Positions 25,501-37,844 of a stretch of 64,000 nucleotides of DNA are shown here, piece after piece. The translations under genes were made by a program, and so were the position numbers. The stretch is taken from positions 20,891,307 through 20,955,306 of the forward strand of contig NC_134031.1 of NCBI RefSeq assembly GCF_964204645.1, in the 5' to 3' direction. Numbering within the stretch: the stretch's first letter is position 1; every line of letters begins with the position of its first letter. This DNA comes from Tubulanus polymorphus (taxonomy: Eukaryota; Nemertea; Palaeonemertea; Tubulaniformes; Tubulanidae). The notes beneath the pieces were generated by a model that was given only the letters and a program-made list of their open reading frames with translations, ran no database searches and had not been told where the DNA came from.

Positions 25501-28500
25501 GCCTGTAGTTCATACACATACTGTCCAGCTTTATCTAATCAATACAATTCAATATAAAATAAAACTATCTTCATCATGAATATAGAGTGACCAGTTTCCA
25601 TCAGTTTTACAAATACTCTGATTTTTCTATATCACGACATAAAATCCCCTGAATGAATCTGTGGCAGGTGAAGCTGAGAAATTTCTTGGTTTAAGATGTT
25701 ACAATTATAACAACGTATCCAAAATCCTGAAGTTTTTCAAGGTTTTTTTTGCAAAAGTTGTCATATTCTCAGAGTTTTCCCTTTTTTTCTGATTCCCTGA
25801 GTTTTTGAGGTCAGTGGCCACCCTGAAGCCGTAACGAGAAAACATGTATCAGACGTCTGTGGCAGTAGTGATTTATAACAGCAAAAGATCAATTTCGTCC
25901 ATATTTATGCTTACCTGAATCAGTTATATATATTCCCATATCGAGTTCTTCCGGAAACTGAATGAAATTGCTTAATTTTTTTTTCTGTCCAGTGTTCCTG
26001 CAAAATACGATCTAATCCCTGTAACACAGACACAACATCAACAAGCGACTAACGCGATATTTCCTGTTTAAAGTCCAACAGTACAACAACGCAGATGCTT
26101 ACATTTTATTTATCCTTAATATCTATTGAAACATGGCGCTCAGGGATACCATGCTCATTTGGAAAAAGATCTCAAATGCTCAACCATTTGAGAATTTCAA
26201 TATTCAATGCCCTGTGTCCCCATTGAGGCCTTATTGGCGAATTCTACTTTACCATCTATGAAGGCAGTAAGATATTTCACCTGTCAAATACGAATCTTAG
26301 CAACTGTAGATTAAGTATCTTTGGTAATTGTTTCAATACAATCTTTCTGACGGCATTCTGTTTCTTACAGCATGTTTCACACATGTATCGGTTGTCATCT
26401 AAAATGTAATGAGAAATTATACTTTCTATGAATCTAGAAATATAACAACCTTACGAATGCGTAGGCCCTATATATCTTACATATACAGACTCAAAACTAA
26501 AATTCATTCAGTCACAATTTTCAATTCAAAGAATCATAGTTGTAACTGAAAAAAATATGATTGTGTTCAATGAATGCCGCCAAAAATGAAATCGAACGCA
26601 TACCTTCCAGTTTCTCTTCTCTCAGAAATTCTCCCAAACACTGATTGATATCTTTGTGTCCTTTTATATTCAAATCCAGTTCATAGAAGTTTGAAGGCCG
26701 CAGTTTAACGGACTTACAAGTCTGACATCTAATTCGGAAAGTAAAATAATCATACTACGTTTAAGAATTGATGAAGCTTTTCAGTAGATGTAAAGATTGC
26801 ATGCATTGGCATCATTGAATAAAACAAACTGATTTTTGAAATTCGACTAGGACCAGGGGTGGATCCAGGGAGGTGTGTTGGGGGACTAGATCAACCCCCT
26901 TTGGAAAATGTCTTTTGTATTAAGCATACTAAGTTTCTTTTGCAACGTTACATTTCCAAGTACAAGGCACATATACGTGATTAAACTGTGCTTAAAAATA
27001 CTCAGAATGCATGAAAATGAGATTAATTCTTAAGAATTTTCTCGGGGAAAAATAGCAAAGAGCACCCCCTCTTGGATCCGACCCTGTGGATTTAGACTTA
27101 TCTGTTAGAAACTTACTGCGTAAAATACGCATATTCTCCGCAAAACTGTGATTGAACGAAATTCTGCAGTTCGGGATCTGCTTGACACTGTAGGGTCTCC
27201 TGCAGAAGTGACATGAACAACTTCGAAAATTCTTGCGCATCCTGTTAGTTTAGAAATGCAAAGAAGTCATCACAATTATCGACAAACAAAGCAGTGAGCA
27301 GAAAATGTAACCATTCCTAAGGAAAATCAGCGCTCATATTTAGGCTCTAGAAATGCGCATTTCGCTCATATGGCTTTGACAATAATAAATGGTTTCCCGA
27401 ATGAATTTTAATCACAATCTTATAATGTAAGAGAGTTTCAGAGATCTAACATCCATAGTAAAACACTACTATGACAGATTTCATCAGATCAAACTTTTGA
27501 AATGATGAAATCAGCTTGTGTTTTACTTAGGAAGTTTAACGAGCTTATAGAGCCTGCAAATTCAGAAAAAAATATTTCTAAATTCATCAAAGTCATGCAT
27601 TGGTTCCCCCAACTCGATGATTGTACTCAGTAGATGTGAACAGTGACCATGATGTACATACATACCTGCTGTTGAGTTGTATTCAAACCCATTGACTGAA
27701 TGAATGGAGTTGGATCAATGAATCTGTAACAAATTTGAAAACATAAAATCTAAGTAAGTTTTATCAAATATAACACAAAATTAAACTAAGACTAAATAGA
27801 AAGCCTGGTGGAAGTTGAGCTTACCGGCGTTTACTGTCCTGCAGTAAAGCAAACACATACTGCAAATTTCCCAAAATAGACGTCGGTAAGTTCAATTCAG
27901 ATGTCGACCCTGGGTAGACAGACGCCGCTGGGCAGACAGTTGCAGCTGGGCAGAGAGTTGCAGCTGGGTAGAGAGTTGCAGCTGGGCAGAGAGATGCAGT
28001 TGGTTTATCGTAGTACTTGTATATGACAGCTCGAAATTCAATGTTGTGAAACCAGACCTGAAGCAGCGTATTCACATAACACGTCGCTCCTAAATTCTTC
28101 AATCCAACAAATGACCCCTGAATAGAATAACAATGAATCTTTTAAAATTGCTTTAACAAATTATCATCTCATTTGTCAATATGATTAAATTAAAGTATAT
28201 GTATTTATGATGAATTCAATTTGATGCAGGATCGTTGGAATGTTTTCAATGTTTATATGCTGTAACTTGTGAGTGTATTATGGGCTTCTGGCCATTAAGG
28301 ACAGTTATCTTTTACATTCACCAGCATCTAATTTTACAGTCTTATCTTCCTATACTACTTCTTATTATACCCTAGGTCAGCTGACCAGTGACATCACAGG
28401 AACTCATGACTGCCGGCTAACCCTAACCCTAGGTCAGGTGACCAGTGACATCACAGCCACTCAGGACTGCCAGCTAACCCTAACCCTAGGTCAGGTGACC

Positions 28501-29662
28501 AGTGACATCACAGCCACTCATGACTGCCGGCTAACCCTAACCCTAGGTCAGGTGACCGGTGACATCACAGCCACTCAGGACTGCCAGCTAACCCTAACCC
28601 TAGGTCAGCTGACCAGTGACATCACAGCCACTCAGGACTGCCAGCTAACCCTAACCCTAGGTCAGGTGACCAGTGACATCACAGCCACTCAGGACTGCCA
28701 GCTAACCCTTACCCTAGGTCAGGTGACTGTGAATGGCTTGGATAGTAACAAGCCAGCCAATCAGAACTAAGCTTATATAGGCTGCAGCTTGTGAAGTGAC
28801 CTTGACACTAATTCATAAACAGACTTGAGAGGCTGGTATTTACTGAGGCATTGCATGGAGGCAGAATTCAATCTGCATAGGCCCCTATAATCTAAAGGGA
28901 TAGAGATTAAATATCCTTTCATTGTGGGCACTGTGAGCATTACCCTTAGATTTAAATATTGTGAACGATTGCTGAGAAAGGAAGGGAATGTTACTATTCA
29001 AAGACTACATCAATTTGATGTATTAACCAGGTTTGTCAGTGGTACATCGTTAGTACAGTAGACTATGGTTGGATGTTTTTGATGGTTTTCTCTTATAAAC
29101 AATGATTGTTCACACGACACAGACCTGCGAACGTCGTTCTAGTTCCGGATCTTCGATATCGTGCCACGATGAATCAGGTCGATCTTGTAACCAATCACGT
29201 TCTCCGATACCGAGCAAACATTTAGGATTTCCACGACAATTACGACTTAAATAATGAAATAATAAAAACATTTCTATATACTAATGAGCCTGGAACTCAC
29301 CTTTCATGTTTTCCAATTTTAAAACTCTTATAAAATACTTTTTCTAAATCTCACTTGAAAATATAAACATCGATTGACAGAGGATAAAACAGCTTTGTAT
29401 TTGACTGCACTGGTATTGTGATGATGATTGATGCAGTGTATTGACCGCCTGGATACTGATACAACAGCCAATTGTCTATCAGAACCTTATAACGGATAAA
29501 TAAACAATATAATTACCGATTAGTAACGTGAGTACAGGATGATACAGTCAATCGGTACGCTGTTAATACGTGTTGTTCTGAAATGTTTTCGGGTTCGGTC
29601 GATTTCGCCCATTCCCAAGCTTGTTTCTCCCGTTGTATCGGTTTGTCCTTCGAAGGCGCCAT
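19528..29662 (-). CDS. USP48: ubiquitin-specific protease 48 (deubiquitinase), 25 exons
   Basis: Cysteine protease that removes ubiquitin; the vertebrate protein is mainly nuclear. Exons: 29662-29517, 29245-29125, 28117-27825, 27723-27666, 27241-27117, 26728-26604, 26398-26281, 25997-25915, 25534-25337, 25042-24911, 24821-24703, 24533-24458, 24288-24132, 24039-23991, 23907-23858, 23610-23494, 23205-23108, 22747-22478, 22349-22225, 22039-21864, 21682-21566, 21216-21098, 20585-20125, 19772-19724, 19586-19528. Phases agree at every junction; 1146 residues against about 1035 in human. Cys box [10 protein letters not shown] (Cys codon 28081-28079); [16 protein letters not shown]; zinc-knuckle pairs QCQTC and CETC; His box [27 protein letters not shown]; then three DUSP-like repeats each opening with LC(I/S)H; a ubiquitin-like domain from RHRKVRGEK; tail [10 protein letters not shown]. 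Start placed at MAPSKDK by family resemblance; an in-frame ATG at 29704 would add 14 residues. All catalytic motifs are intact. Confidence 0.95.
22948..23070. repeat. 40-bp tandem repeat, three units, in a USP48 intron
   Basis: Three near-identical units around CGTGTGCACCTAGGAGTGAA and AGGGTTAAACAG between the exons at 23108 and 22747. Units differ at one or two bases, so the expansion is recent. Confidence 0.95.
25210..25292. mobile_element. short hAT-type MITE in a USP48 intron
   Basis: Ends CAGGTGTGGATCTAAG and the complement of CCTAGATCTGCCCCTG form imperfect 16-bp inverted repeats of hAT style, only 83 bp apart. It is probably an internally deleted copy of the family seen at 5649 and 26854. 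Confidence 0.5.
26854..27086. mobile_element. hAT-type MITE in a USP48 intron
   Basis: The left end CAGGGGTGGATCCAGGG and the complement of the right end (CAGGGTCGGATCCAAG) form imperfect inverted repeats around 233 bp without coding capacity. It lies between the exons at 27117 and 26728. A minus-strand open frame partly overlapping it is a read-through of the 27117 exon. Confidence 0.6.
27910..27999 (-). repeat. USP48: 18-bp coding minisatellite in USP48 exon 3, five units
   Basis: Five 18-bp units encode a 6-residue motif of the (L/V)(C/Y)PAAT type. It lies in the stretch after the catalytic Cys box where vertebrate USP48 has an unrelated acidic segment. The frame is kept, so the protein gains about 30 Pro/Ala/Cys-rich residues in a surface loop of the protease domain. 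Confidence 0.9.
28370..28727 (+). repeat. second array of the 57-bp telomere-motif minisatellite, about 6 units
   Basis: Same unit and same orientation as 17650-18345, but these copies share ACTCAGGACTGCC and CACAGCCACTC variants not common in the first array, so each array has homogenised separately. It lies in USP48 intron 29124-28118. The 80-bp flank of the first array was not recognised here. Confidence 0.93.
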
Positions 29663-31258
29663 CCCCGAACAGATACACCGAACACCAGTGAATATATCAT
29701 TCAAATACCTTCACACTTCACTAATTAACGGCACCGCGAATTATCAGATTATTATTAATTCAATAATCCCAATTATCTCAATTTCAAAAAACTTTCATCC
29801 TTTCCAAAGTGAAGCATGTCGCCTGGATCTTTCTCTAAACATGGTACCAATTCAATTTTATATATTGACTAATGGACGAATTCAATTCAATATTGTATTG
29901 AGCCTTAATGCCTATATACACTCTGTATAAATCACGGAGAAAATCATTTTATAAAAAGTGGTTGTTTGGGGCCCGGTTTGGGGATGTTTAAAGATAGCGA
30001 AACCATCGAACTCCGTGCAGTTATAGAAATGATTATCTATATTTAACAACGAATTGTTTCGGTATTTTTACGATCGATGATTGAATGTATAGTTTAAACG
30101 AAAATGATCAACGGAATAATGCCGGATGATCTTGTCGAACGGCCACAGAACGCGGCCGGCACAAATATGTCTTTCGGAATAAGCGATCATTGGATGTTGT
30201 AGATTTCACTATAATTTCAAGCAGTATATAATTGGATGAAGTGCTTCGGTTGATATCCCCGAAAATCGATCATTTATCTCCATTGCATCCTTAATAATCT
30301 TGGTCCAGGACTGAAACCATTGGTCGTCGTGTCCTTATGTTGACCATGCTCTATTGAACGAATGGTGGACGAGTCATGAGTGTCTCTGCACGAATGGTGG
30401 GACCTTCTCGAGCACGTTGTCAAACATTCGTCATTCCTGTAGCCTCGAAGAGGGATTTGCAAAATCCACAAAAAAAACACTCACTACACGGATTGTGTTG
30501 AAGATTTTTTATTTTTATTTTTGACAAAATTAGAATGAAATAAACAAATGGTCAGGGTTTTTTAGAATAAATACTGAGACTGGAAAAATATCATCAGAGT
30601 TTTTTATGGATATAACATGAATATTATGAGATCAGATCAGATGAAAACCGAGACTTTCCGGTCACATTTTCTACTACGGCCATACATATTTTTCATGTGT
30701 AGTTGTTCAATAACCGAATTGGTTTTTCTCAGTGTTAACGGTTTGCAACATCAACGCCTTATTTAAGGGTAACTTATTTGTCATCTTATCGCAAATATTC
30801 GATGATACATTGTTTATACACAACAAATCCATGACCAATAATCGAAATTAGAGAATCCCACTAATAGAATTTGGAAATTTTCAATATATTTTGTTTCATG
30901 TTGCCTTTTAATCTCTGACAAAAAATTCTTCTGGATTTTAGTTGGGGAGACTTAATTCAAGTAATACAATATCGTTTAATCAAGATATGTTTTTCACTTT
31001 AAACCTTTCAGGGTTTTTGAGATCGTCGTATTACCATTCAAACTTGTTGTTTTGTTTCAGTTTTTTTTTGTAATATTCATGATTCAATAATTGTACGGTA
31101 CGTCGTTTTACATCTCGATGAAAGTATTTCAGATATATTTATTTCGGTGTTTGTTCCTCTCGGGAATCAGTCATCTGAACAAAAAATTTCCTTTAAACAA
31201 AAGTTATTTCAGACACCAAAGTGACAACGAGAGATGATCTGGGACGTGTTGTCACAGT
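29663..31258. other. USP48 upstream region, no gene seen
   Basis: This should contain the USP48 promoter and 5' UTR. A more GC-rich patch at about 30120-30165 (CCGGATGATCTTG, ACGCGGCCGGC) is the only promoter-like composition. No TATA box or open frame is convincing, and the minus-strand frame at 30274-30480 shows no recognisable domain. Confidence 0.4.
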
Positions 31259-31481
31259 TCATGAGCCGCAGCGCCCCCACTCGTTAGCTGTGTCGTTATT
31301 CTCGCAGATCGGATATTTCTGGCAGCAATCGGCCGATGTTTTGCAGGGGAATCCGTACCAACATTCGTAGCAGACCTTCGCCGCTTTGTCACATATGTTA
31401 TCAATACGACAGCAGTCTTTACTAGAATGGCATGGTTGACGGTAACACGAACGATTCGGTAATAAGAGCCACGGGCGTCGT
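31259..31481 (-). CDS. last exon of a secreted-type peptide with two tandem cystine-knot patterns
   Basis: The exon starts after TTTCAG at 31482 and ends at TGA (31261-31259). It codes for about 73 residues with 12 cysteines in two successive C-C-CC-C-C frameworks: C-x4-C-x5-CC-x5-C-x6-C, two residues, then C-x5-C-x5-CC-x5-C-x11-C. The repeated CC-containing halves (SSKDCC, TSADCC) point to internal duplication. This is the classical inhibitor-cystine-knot spacing, used by neuropeptide-like, antimicrobial, protease-inhibitor and venom-type peptides alike; the sequence does not say which. Signal-peptide exon(s) must lie upstream on the minus strand. The candidate at 50392 does not join in phase directly. 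A different frame is also open but lacks the cysteine pattern. Confidence 0.6.
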
Positions 31482-31551
31482 CTGAAACATTTAAATAACA
31501 TCACAGTTTAATCGAAACAATCTTCGATCAATATCGGCCTAGCAATACTAA

Positions 31552-31832
31552 CAGGCCCGTACCGAGTGTGAGGGTTTGGGGGTAGCGAACGTTCCCCCCA
31601 AAAATTCCCTTCAAAATCAGTGTAAAAAATTTGGGTCAAGATTTTTCGAAATTTTGATACAATTTTTTTTTGAAAATGAAAACAATCCATTCTCAAATGA
31701 TTCATTCAGGTACCCGGACACTTCATATGTAAGGTTTGTCCTTTTCAATAGGAAAGTGCTTCTTTTCATAGTGAAAAAGTGGTTTTCTCTTGAAATAGAA
31801 CTGCCCCTCAAAAAACGTTCGGCACGGACCTG
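31552..31832. mobile_element. hAT-like MITE
   Basis: The left end CAGGCCCGTACCGAG and the complement of the right end (CAGGTCCGTGCCGAACG) are imperfect inverted repeats around 281 bp of AT-rich, non-coding interior. No target duplication was verified. Confidence 0.55.
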
Positions 31833-34800
31833 CTATTCTCGGAATCATCAAAAACCAACTGGACAACTAGTCATCGTCTCAGTCTCAGTATATCGATATC
31901 GTTATTTTAGAGCCACAACCGAAGCACATCGTTCGACTTAACACTTGTAAATAGAGAATATGGAGTTAAATATGTTGGCTTTGACTTTTGTTTCAACATC
32001 AGATTAATGGTTTGTGCGAGGCTGTTTTCATTAGCTTGTACCTATAATAACACAGTAAATATTTTAAGAGTTTGCTGTTTTCATTAGCCGTTAGATATAT
32101 AGCCACTATACGCTAAAATAATGAAGTAAATTGTCAGGGGAAATAACAAGCGAGGTTTAGGATCCGATACGTCGAATAAATCATGGCGATCAACGAAAGC
32201 CCATTAAAAGAATTTGAAAGAAACTGTTTTACAAATAAAGCACTATGTGCGCGACTGCGCATGCGCGTGTGTGAGAGATGCGGGCCTCAACAGTCGTCGC
32301 TATAGGGACAAGCCGCGATCAACCGAGCATTTTTGGCCCGCACCAAAACAGGCCCGGAATAACTGTTTACACGGGTGCCAAATTAGGCCCGAGCCAAATT
32401 TAAACATGGGTCAAATAATTGAATGTGAATTGGAACTGGTTTTCGGAAATAGTTTATAAAATCGAGCGAGTGAGTGGTTTACGTGTGAACGCACTCTCTA
32501 ATTATCGTCTCCGTGTGATAAGGCGGGTGTTGGTCGGACTTGCGGGATGCGATGCGGTCACTCTACGCCCGGCTTAACGGAGGCATCAGAGAGACTTCTG
32601 TGATTGTATTAGCAGTCTAATCATTTAATTGGAAGTTGGTTTGATGCGGTGATCTACATGGATCAAAGTACCCGTAGCCATCTACCCGAATTCACTGGCT
32701 TCAAATGCCAAAATAATATGTACGTGAATCAATCGTGATACGTTGTCGTTAGATTCACAGGCGCAATCTGTTTTTCTCGACTAAACACAAGCTAATGTAA
32801 AACCCATTATGATATTAGAACAACCGACCCTGTTTCAGCGTGGATAATGGCTGGATATATTGTGGTTTTTCAGGTTCTAGCAAATCGTAATTTCGATAGC
32901 TAACTGAAATTATATCCCGCACTGAACTAGTTATTTCAATCGCTTCGTTAATTATGCACGTAACGTGTAACGACACCATGTTTTGAATCCATAATATGCC
33001 CATTGAGAATTTATCCGGTAGCCACGCCATAAAAACTGACGAAAATTATGGAAAAGGTTGAAATTTATGGGTTTAATTCATGAGGTTTGTTAACGGTTTT
33101 CTCACAGTCTCGAGAATTTCTAGCTAGTTGGCCGTTAAATTTCGGTTGGCTGGCAACAGCGGTAGACATTTACCGTACTTATTTGGTGTCGTCTTGCGGA
33201 GGAGAAGCTCTGGTATTTTTAGGATCATAACAAAGCGAGGAGCGGTAGATATTTCTATTGACCAAGAGCAAACTATCAAGCTACGGAAAATCCAATATTC
33301 CTGGCATGAACGCGGTACTCATCATCAAAAATTAATTCCCATTCTTGTTTTCCAGAATATTGTGTAAGCGGTCACCGAGCTCAGGTTCACACTCCAGATT
33401 GTCTGCGTGTCATATTTATTTCCTGCGCCTTCGATGAATTGTATCATTAATTCACGCTCGGAAAGAGTTTCCAAGGTCAAGGCCTATACATAAATAAGAA
33501 TCTCCACAAGCTCCGTATCTATAGCGCGCCGTAACTCAACTTAAGCTCGTTATATCATTTTTGACCAGAAACACAGCAGAATACAAATTCAGAATATCAT
33601 ACACCCAATAAATACAGAAAATATTCTCATCGCAGACCGTCTGCGGCCTATATCGTTTCTAGTGGTGACAAGATGAGCTACATCGAGGGATTAAGCTAAA
33701 GGTGGCACTATCAATGGCGGCGCAACAGCCAAAGTGGGTTTTGCTAGTTTGATGCTATATAATACATGGCCGGATTATTTTCTATCCCACTAGAGAAATA
33801 AAACTAATGGACCGCGGTTATAACTCGTCTGTGTGTGTGTGTGTTTGATGGTCACGGCGTTCCCCATGTTTATTCACATCACGCCGTGCACATGTATTAT
33901 CAATCAATTCGAACCAATCAAATATTTAAATTAACAGGGGCTGCTGGTACAATACATATAACTTCATGCACGACCATTTGCATAAATCTAGTCTGATTAA
34001 TCGGTGTATGAAAGGCCAATGGTAGGCAGCGGCTTCGTGTGATGGTCGTATTGGTGAGAGCCGCATATCGGTACATCATTCCTGTTCATAACTCACCTTC
34101 TAAGCAAATAAAGCTGCCAACCAGATCGACTTCTTCCACCAAACCTGTAAAACAAATGTTTCAATGATAAACAATAAGATTGCGCTTCCGGGTGAATGTA
34201 CGAGACGTATATAAATGATTCGCAGTTTCTCTAGCTATGGAACAGTGATATCGGCTGTCATGGCAATTAATATCATTGTAATTTCTCTCGCCGGGATTTT
34301 GATCGGTACATTTTTGTGGAACTGTATTCTGAATGGTTGTATTGTGGATATTATACAGATGTGGATCGTTTATATAATGTATACGGTGAATCATTTTGGC
34401 GATGTATATCCGTATTTGGGAAGATATCAAAAAAGATATAGTCAATCTTCAACAAATGCTGTTGGTACAGTATAAATTATATGAACTGGTCAATAGAATT
34501 CCCTTTCGTTTAAGGTACACGTTACACCTTTTGGTCGAGAAAACATCTTTCGCGTTTCGCACATTAGGAATTGTTTAGGGTTGGGAAATGCCTCATTCGG
34601 ATCAAACGCCAAGTATAAATAAACCTAAATCGTGGAGCCAAGAACTTGCCACGTGACCATATGAATTAAACGATATGTTATACACATTTTTGCATGAAAT
34701 CTTTTTTTTTTATTTGGTCCGAATCAGCCGCCATAAGATGCATGACTTAAAATGTGGAACCTTCAATACAACACCACTGTGGTAACCGAGTACGGGCGGC

Positions 34801-36782
34801 TGACAATTCCCGATGAAACGACCCATTTCCATTTACATTTGGTAGGACGTTGGATGATATATGATTTTGTTAGCCAAAAAATCTTTTCAAGTTGATTAAT
34901 AATGAACGAGTTGTGCCAATAGCAGACAGAGTGCTGGTTACGACATCTGTGACATCTCCTTCCCAGCATGCAGTACTCCCAAACGAATTTTTTCGGTTGC
35001 GATGGTTATGGATGATTAGGTCGATGATAAGATACACAATATCCGTTTAAGATAAATACGTAAGAATTTCCACTATCAGTTCAGAAAAAGCAGAAAAAGA
35101 CGATGAGTTCTTATAAAGAGAATTCAGTATATAATGGATAATATACCCGATCCATACCCAGCCTTTCGTGGTTCATTCGATATCTACGTATAATTATTGC
35201 CTGAATTATAGATACACTCATATATACACTATGTATCTTTTGATCATGTATTATCAAACAAGAGACAATTGATCCAGTAGAATTAATAAGCTCTTATTAT
35301 CTTAACGATATATGATTAATGCTCTGTAATCGTGACGAATACGAATCAGCGAAATTGATGTCGTTTCCAAACATAATCTGTATTCCCGAACAGCGCGTAT
35401 TGAATGTTTAATGTCAATGTTAATGAATATCATATTTTTGAATCTGTAATACGAAGTTAGGATACGATGATTCTTTTCAGAAATCCCCGTGTATTCAATT
35501 AAACAGATATGAAATGAGGCCCGCTCGATGTAACTCTAGTTAATCTGTATCCTATCTCTGAATCTAACAACGACACTCAAAACTTTTTTTACTATTTCTC
35601 AGAAGCCTCTATAACGACTGTCCTGATTATAAGGGTTTTCAGCTACTTTCGCAGAAAACTCTTTTGATATTTACATGATATCGTTTTGTCCTCTTTTCAA
35701 GCGCCTTATGTCAATGTTCCCAAGGTACGTGCGAGGAAAAATCTTTATTTTTGAGTTTTCAGCTTCGCACGAGCGCGGAAGTTGTCCGACCATTGACCAA
35801 AGAAAAGGAACCTTTCCTTTTTCTATAGTATGATTCGACCGTGGACTCTGCGAATTCGTGTTAATGTCCATAGTTCGACCCATCCCGACCTAAAATATGG
35901 CTACCGGGTGCCCGAATTTCTAAAAAATTAGTTTTTGCTCCTGGCACCTTCAGCATTGTATAATTTTCCCATAGGTGATACTTTCGCAAATAGAAATCAA
36001 TAAAAGCGGATTCCGGTACGGATTGAAGCTACAATATAGCTATAATGGGCGAGGATAAAGTTGATTAAAATTGAAATGATTTCGTACACTTCTAACGATT
36101 TATCACACAGACCCTAATCCACCAATCGTTCTAATTGGTTTGCGGCGCCACCTACAACCGTTGAAAGGATTTGTATATGAATAAATATAGGTTTTACATT
36201 GAACAAAAAAGTCGCTTTGCGGCTATATTTCTATTCCTATGATTGTTTCTATATATATTATTTCACCGGTATATACGATTTCGCATTTATTTCTGACTTA
36301 TGATTTATTATATTTGCGTTGCTAACGTGGAATATAGTGTGTATCATGTCATCGAGGGTCTCAACTTATTTCCGTAAAGTCTAATTCAAATACAACATCA
36401 TCGAACGGTCAACTTCGCCAATACGTTTCGACCGGCAAAAATGTTTATAACAGCAGCGGCAACCACTGTTAATAAAGATTAGCCTGCGAAATTACTGTCA
36501 GAAACGGGGGGAAAATGCGTCAATTTTCAGGTTGCATTACGCACAGAATGCATCAACTTGATAGTCACTTAATGCCACGTTAATTGCTCTTATATTTAAT
36601 GTCACGCAAATCCCCATCGAGCCGTGGATTACTGTATACCGTAAGTCGTTAGGTCCTAATCGAAAACAAATTTAGGTGACCCAGAATCGAGACAGAATCG
36701 AGGTGGGAACAATACTGATGTCTCTACCAATCACACATTGAAAAAAATGTCGCCGAAAAAATATCTACAAATTGGGACATTT
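31833..36782. other. gene-poor stretch
   Basis: No supported gene. It contains an alternating purine/pyrimidine patch at about 32250-32275 (GCGCATGCGCGTGTGTG), a short TG run at about 33830, and a possible 48-bp exon at 34144-34097 on the minus strand. Open frames here lack domains and codon bias. Confidence 0.45.
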
Positions 36783-37145
36783 TTCCGGGGAAATTTTTAC
36801 GTGACAACACTAACACTCATCCGTTTCCAAGTGGAATCGAATTTAACGTCGATTTTCACGAACCTACTGCCGATTTTACTTCTGATGATACTCAACACTA
36901 TTCTCATAATCGTGCTCAAAAGAATTGACAAAACCAGAACAACTCTGAGCTTTGATTCGAAGTTAAAAAATATCGACCGAAAAGCTGCTAAAATGGCGAT
37001 AGCTATCATCGTTCTGTTCGTTGTTTTGGAGCCCGTAACTTCAATCAAAACGTATCTAAACATTCTTACATACTTTTTTCGATATGCGGTCGCCACCACA
37101 TTTGAAAATTCTCCATTTAATCGAAAGGATATCACACTTAGGTTC
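36783..37145 (+). pseudogene. fragment resembling TM5-TM6 of a rhodopsin-family GPCR
   Basis: The frame contains a hydrophobic helix with an internal proline and LN motif (FTNLLPILLLMILNTILII), a basic loop (KRIDKTR ... KNIDRKAAK), and a second helix with a late proline (MAIAIIVLFVVLEPVTS). This is the usual TM5, third intracellular loop and TM6 pattern of peptide-type receptors. No TM1-4 or TM7 was found within several hundred bases either side, and the frame stops at 37146. It is most likely a relic or a lone exon. Confidence 0.35.
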
Positions 37146-37662
37146 TGACGTCCTGACTCCTTAAGATTTGTTGATCTATTTGATAGACTGATCAATTTAA
37201 CTGATGGATTCCTATTGATATCCCATTGAAACGAATTATATCCATCCTTATTTCACCAGTCACGATGTGCGTGGGATATATACATGCGCCGTATAGTACA
37301 GTACGTCTGTGATTGGTTGTCACTTGAAGGCGACGAATTCGGTGCGAATACCGACTGAAATTCTCCGATCAAAGATCACTATGATTCAGCATGTTTTTTT
37401 GCCGAACTCATTTGATCGTGATACAATGGGCAAATTTGGCAAATTCGTTGGCAATTTCCGGCATGTTTGAATCGTGCGTGTGCGCGTGCGTGTGCGCATG
37501 CATTTGAAGCTATGATTGAACTACTAAGTGAGCGTGTGTGTTTTTGGTGTGCGTTTGATATTTCTTCTTTCTTTCTTTGCTATAGGTGATATATTCCCCA
37601 AACTTTCTTCTACCCAGCTGTCTTTATTGTAAAATCCTATATTATTACACTTAATGTATGTT

Positions 37663-37844
<182 letters not shown>

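Noticed and set aside
28273-28770. 165-codon open frame on the plus strand
   Set aside because: Second 57-bp array in a USP48 intron; no independent coding evidence.
34215-34475. Hydrophobic 86-codon frame that might be a membrane protein
   Set aside because: Irregular helices, no family pattern, no flanking splice sites in phase.
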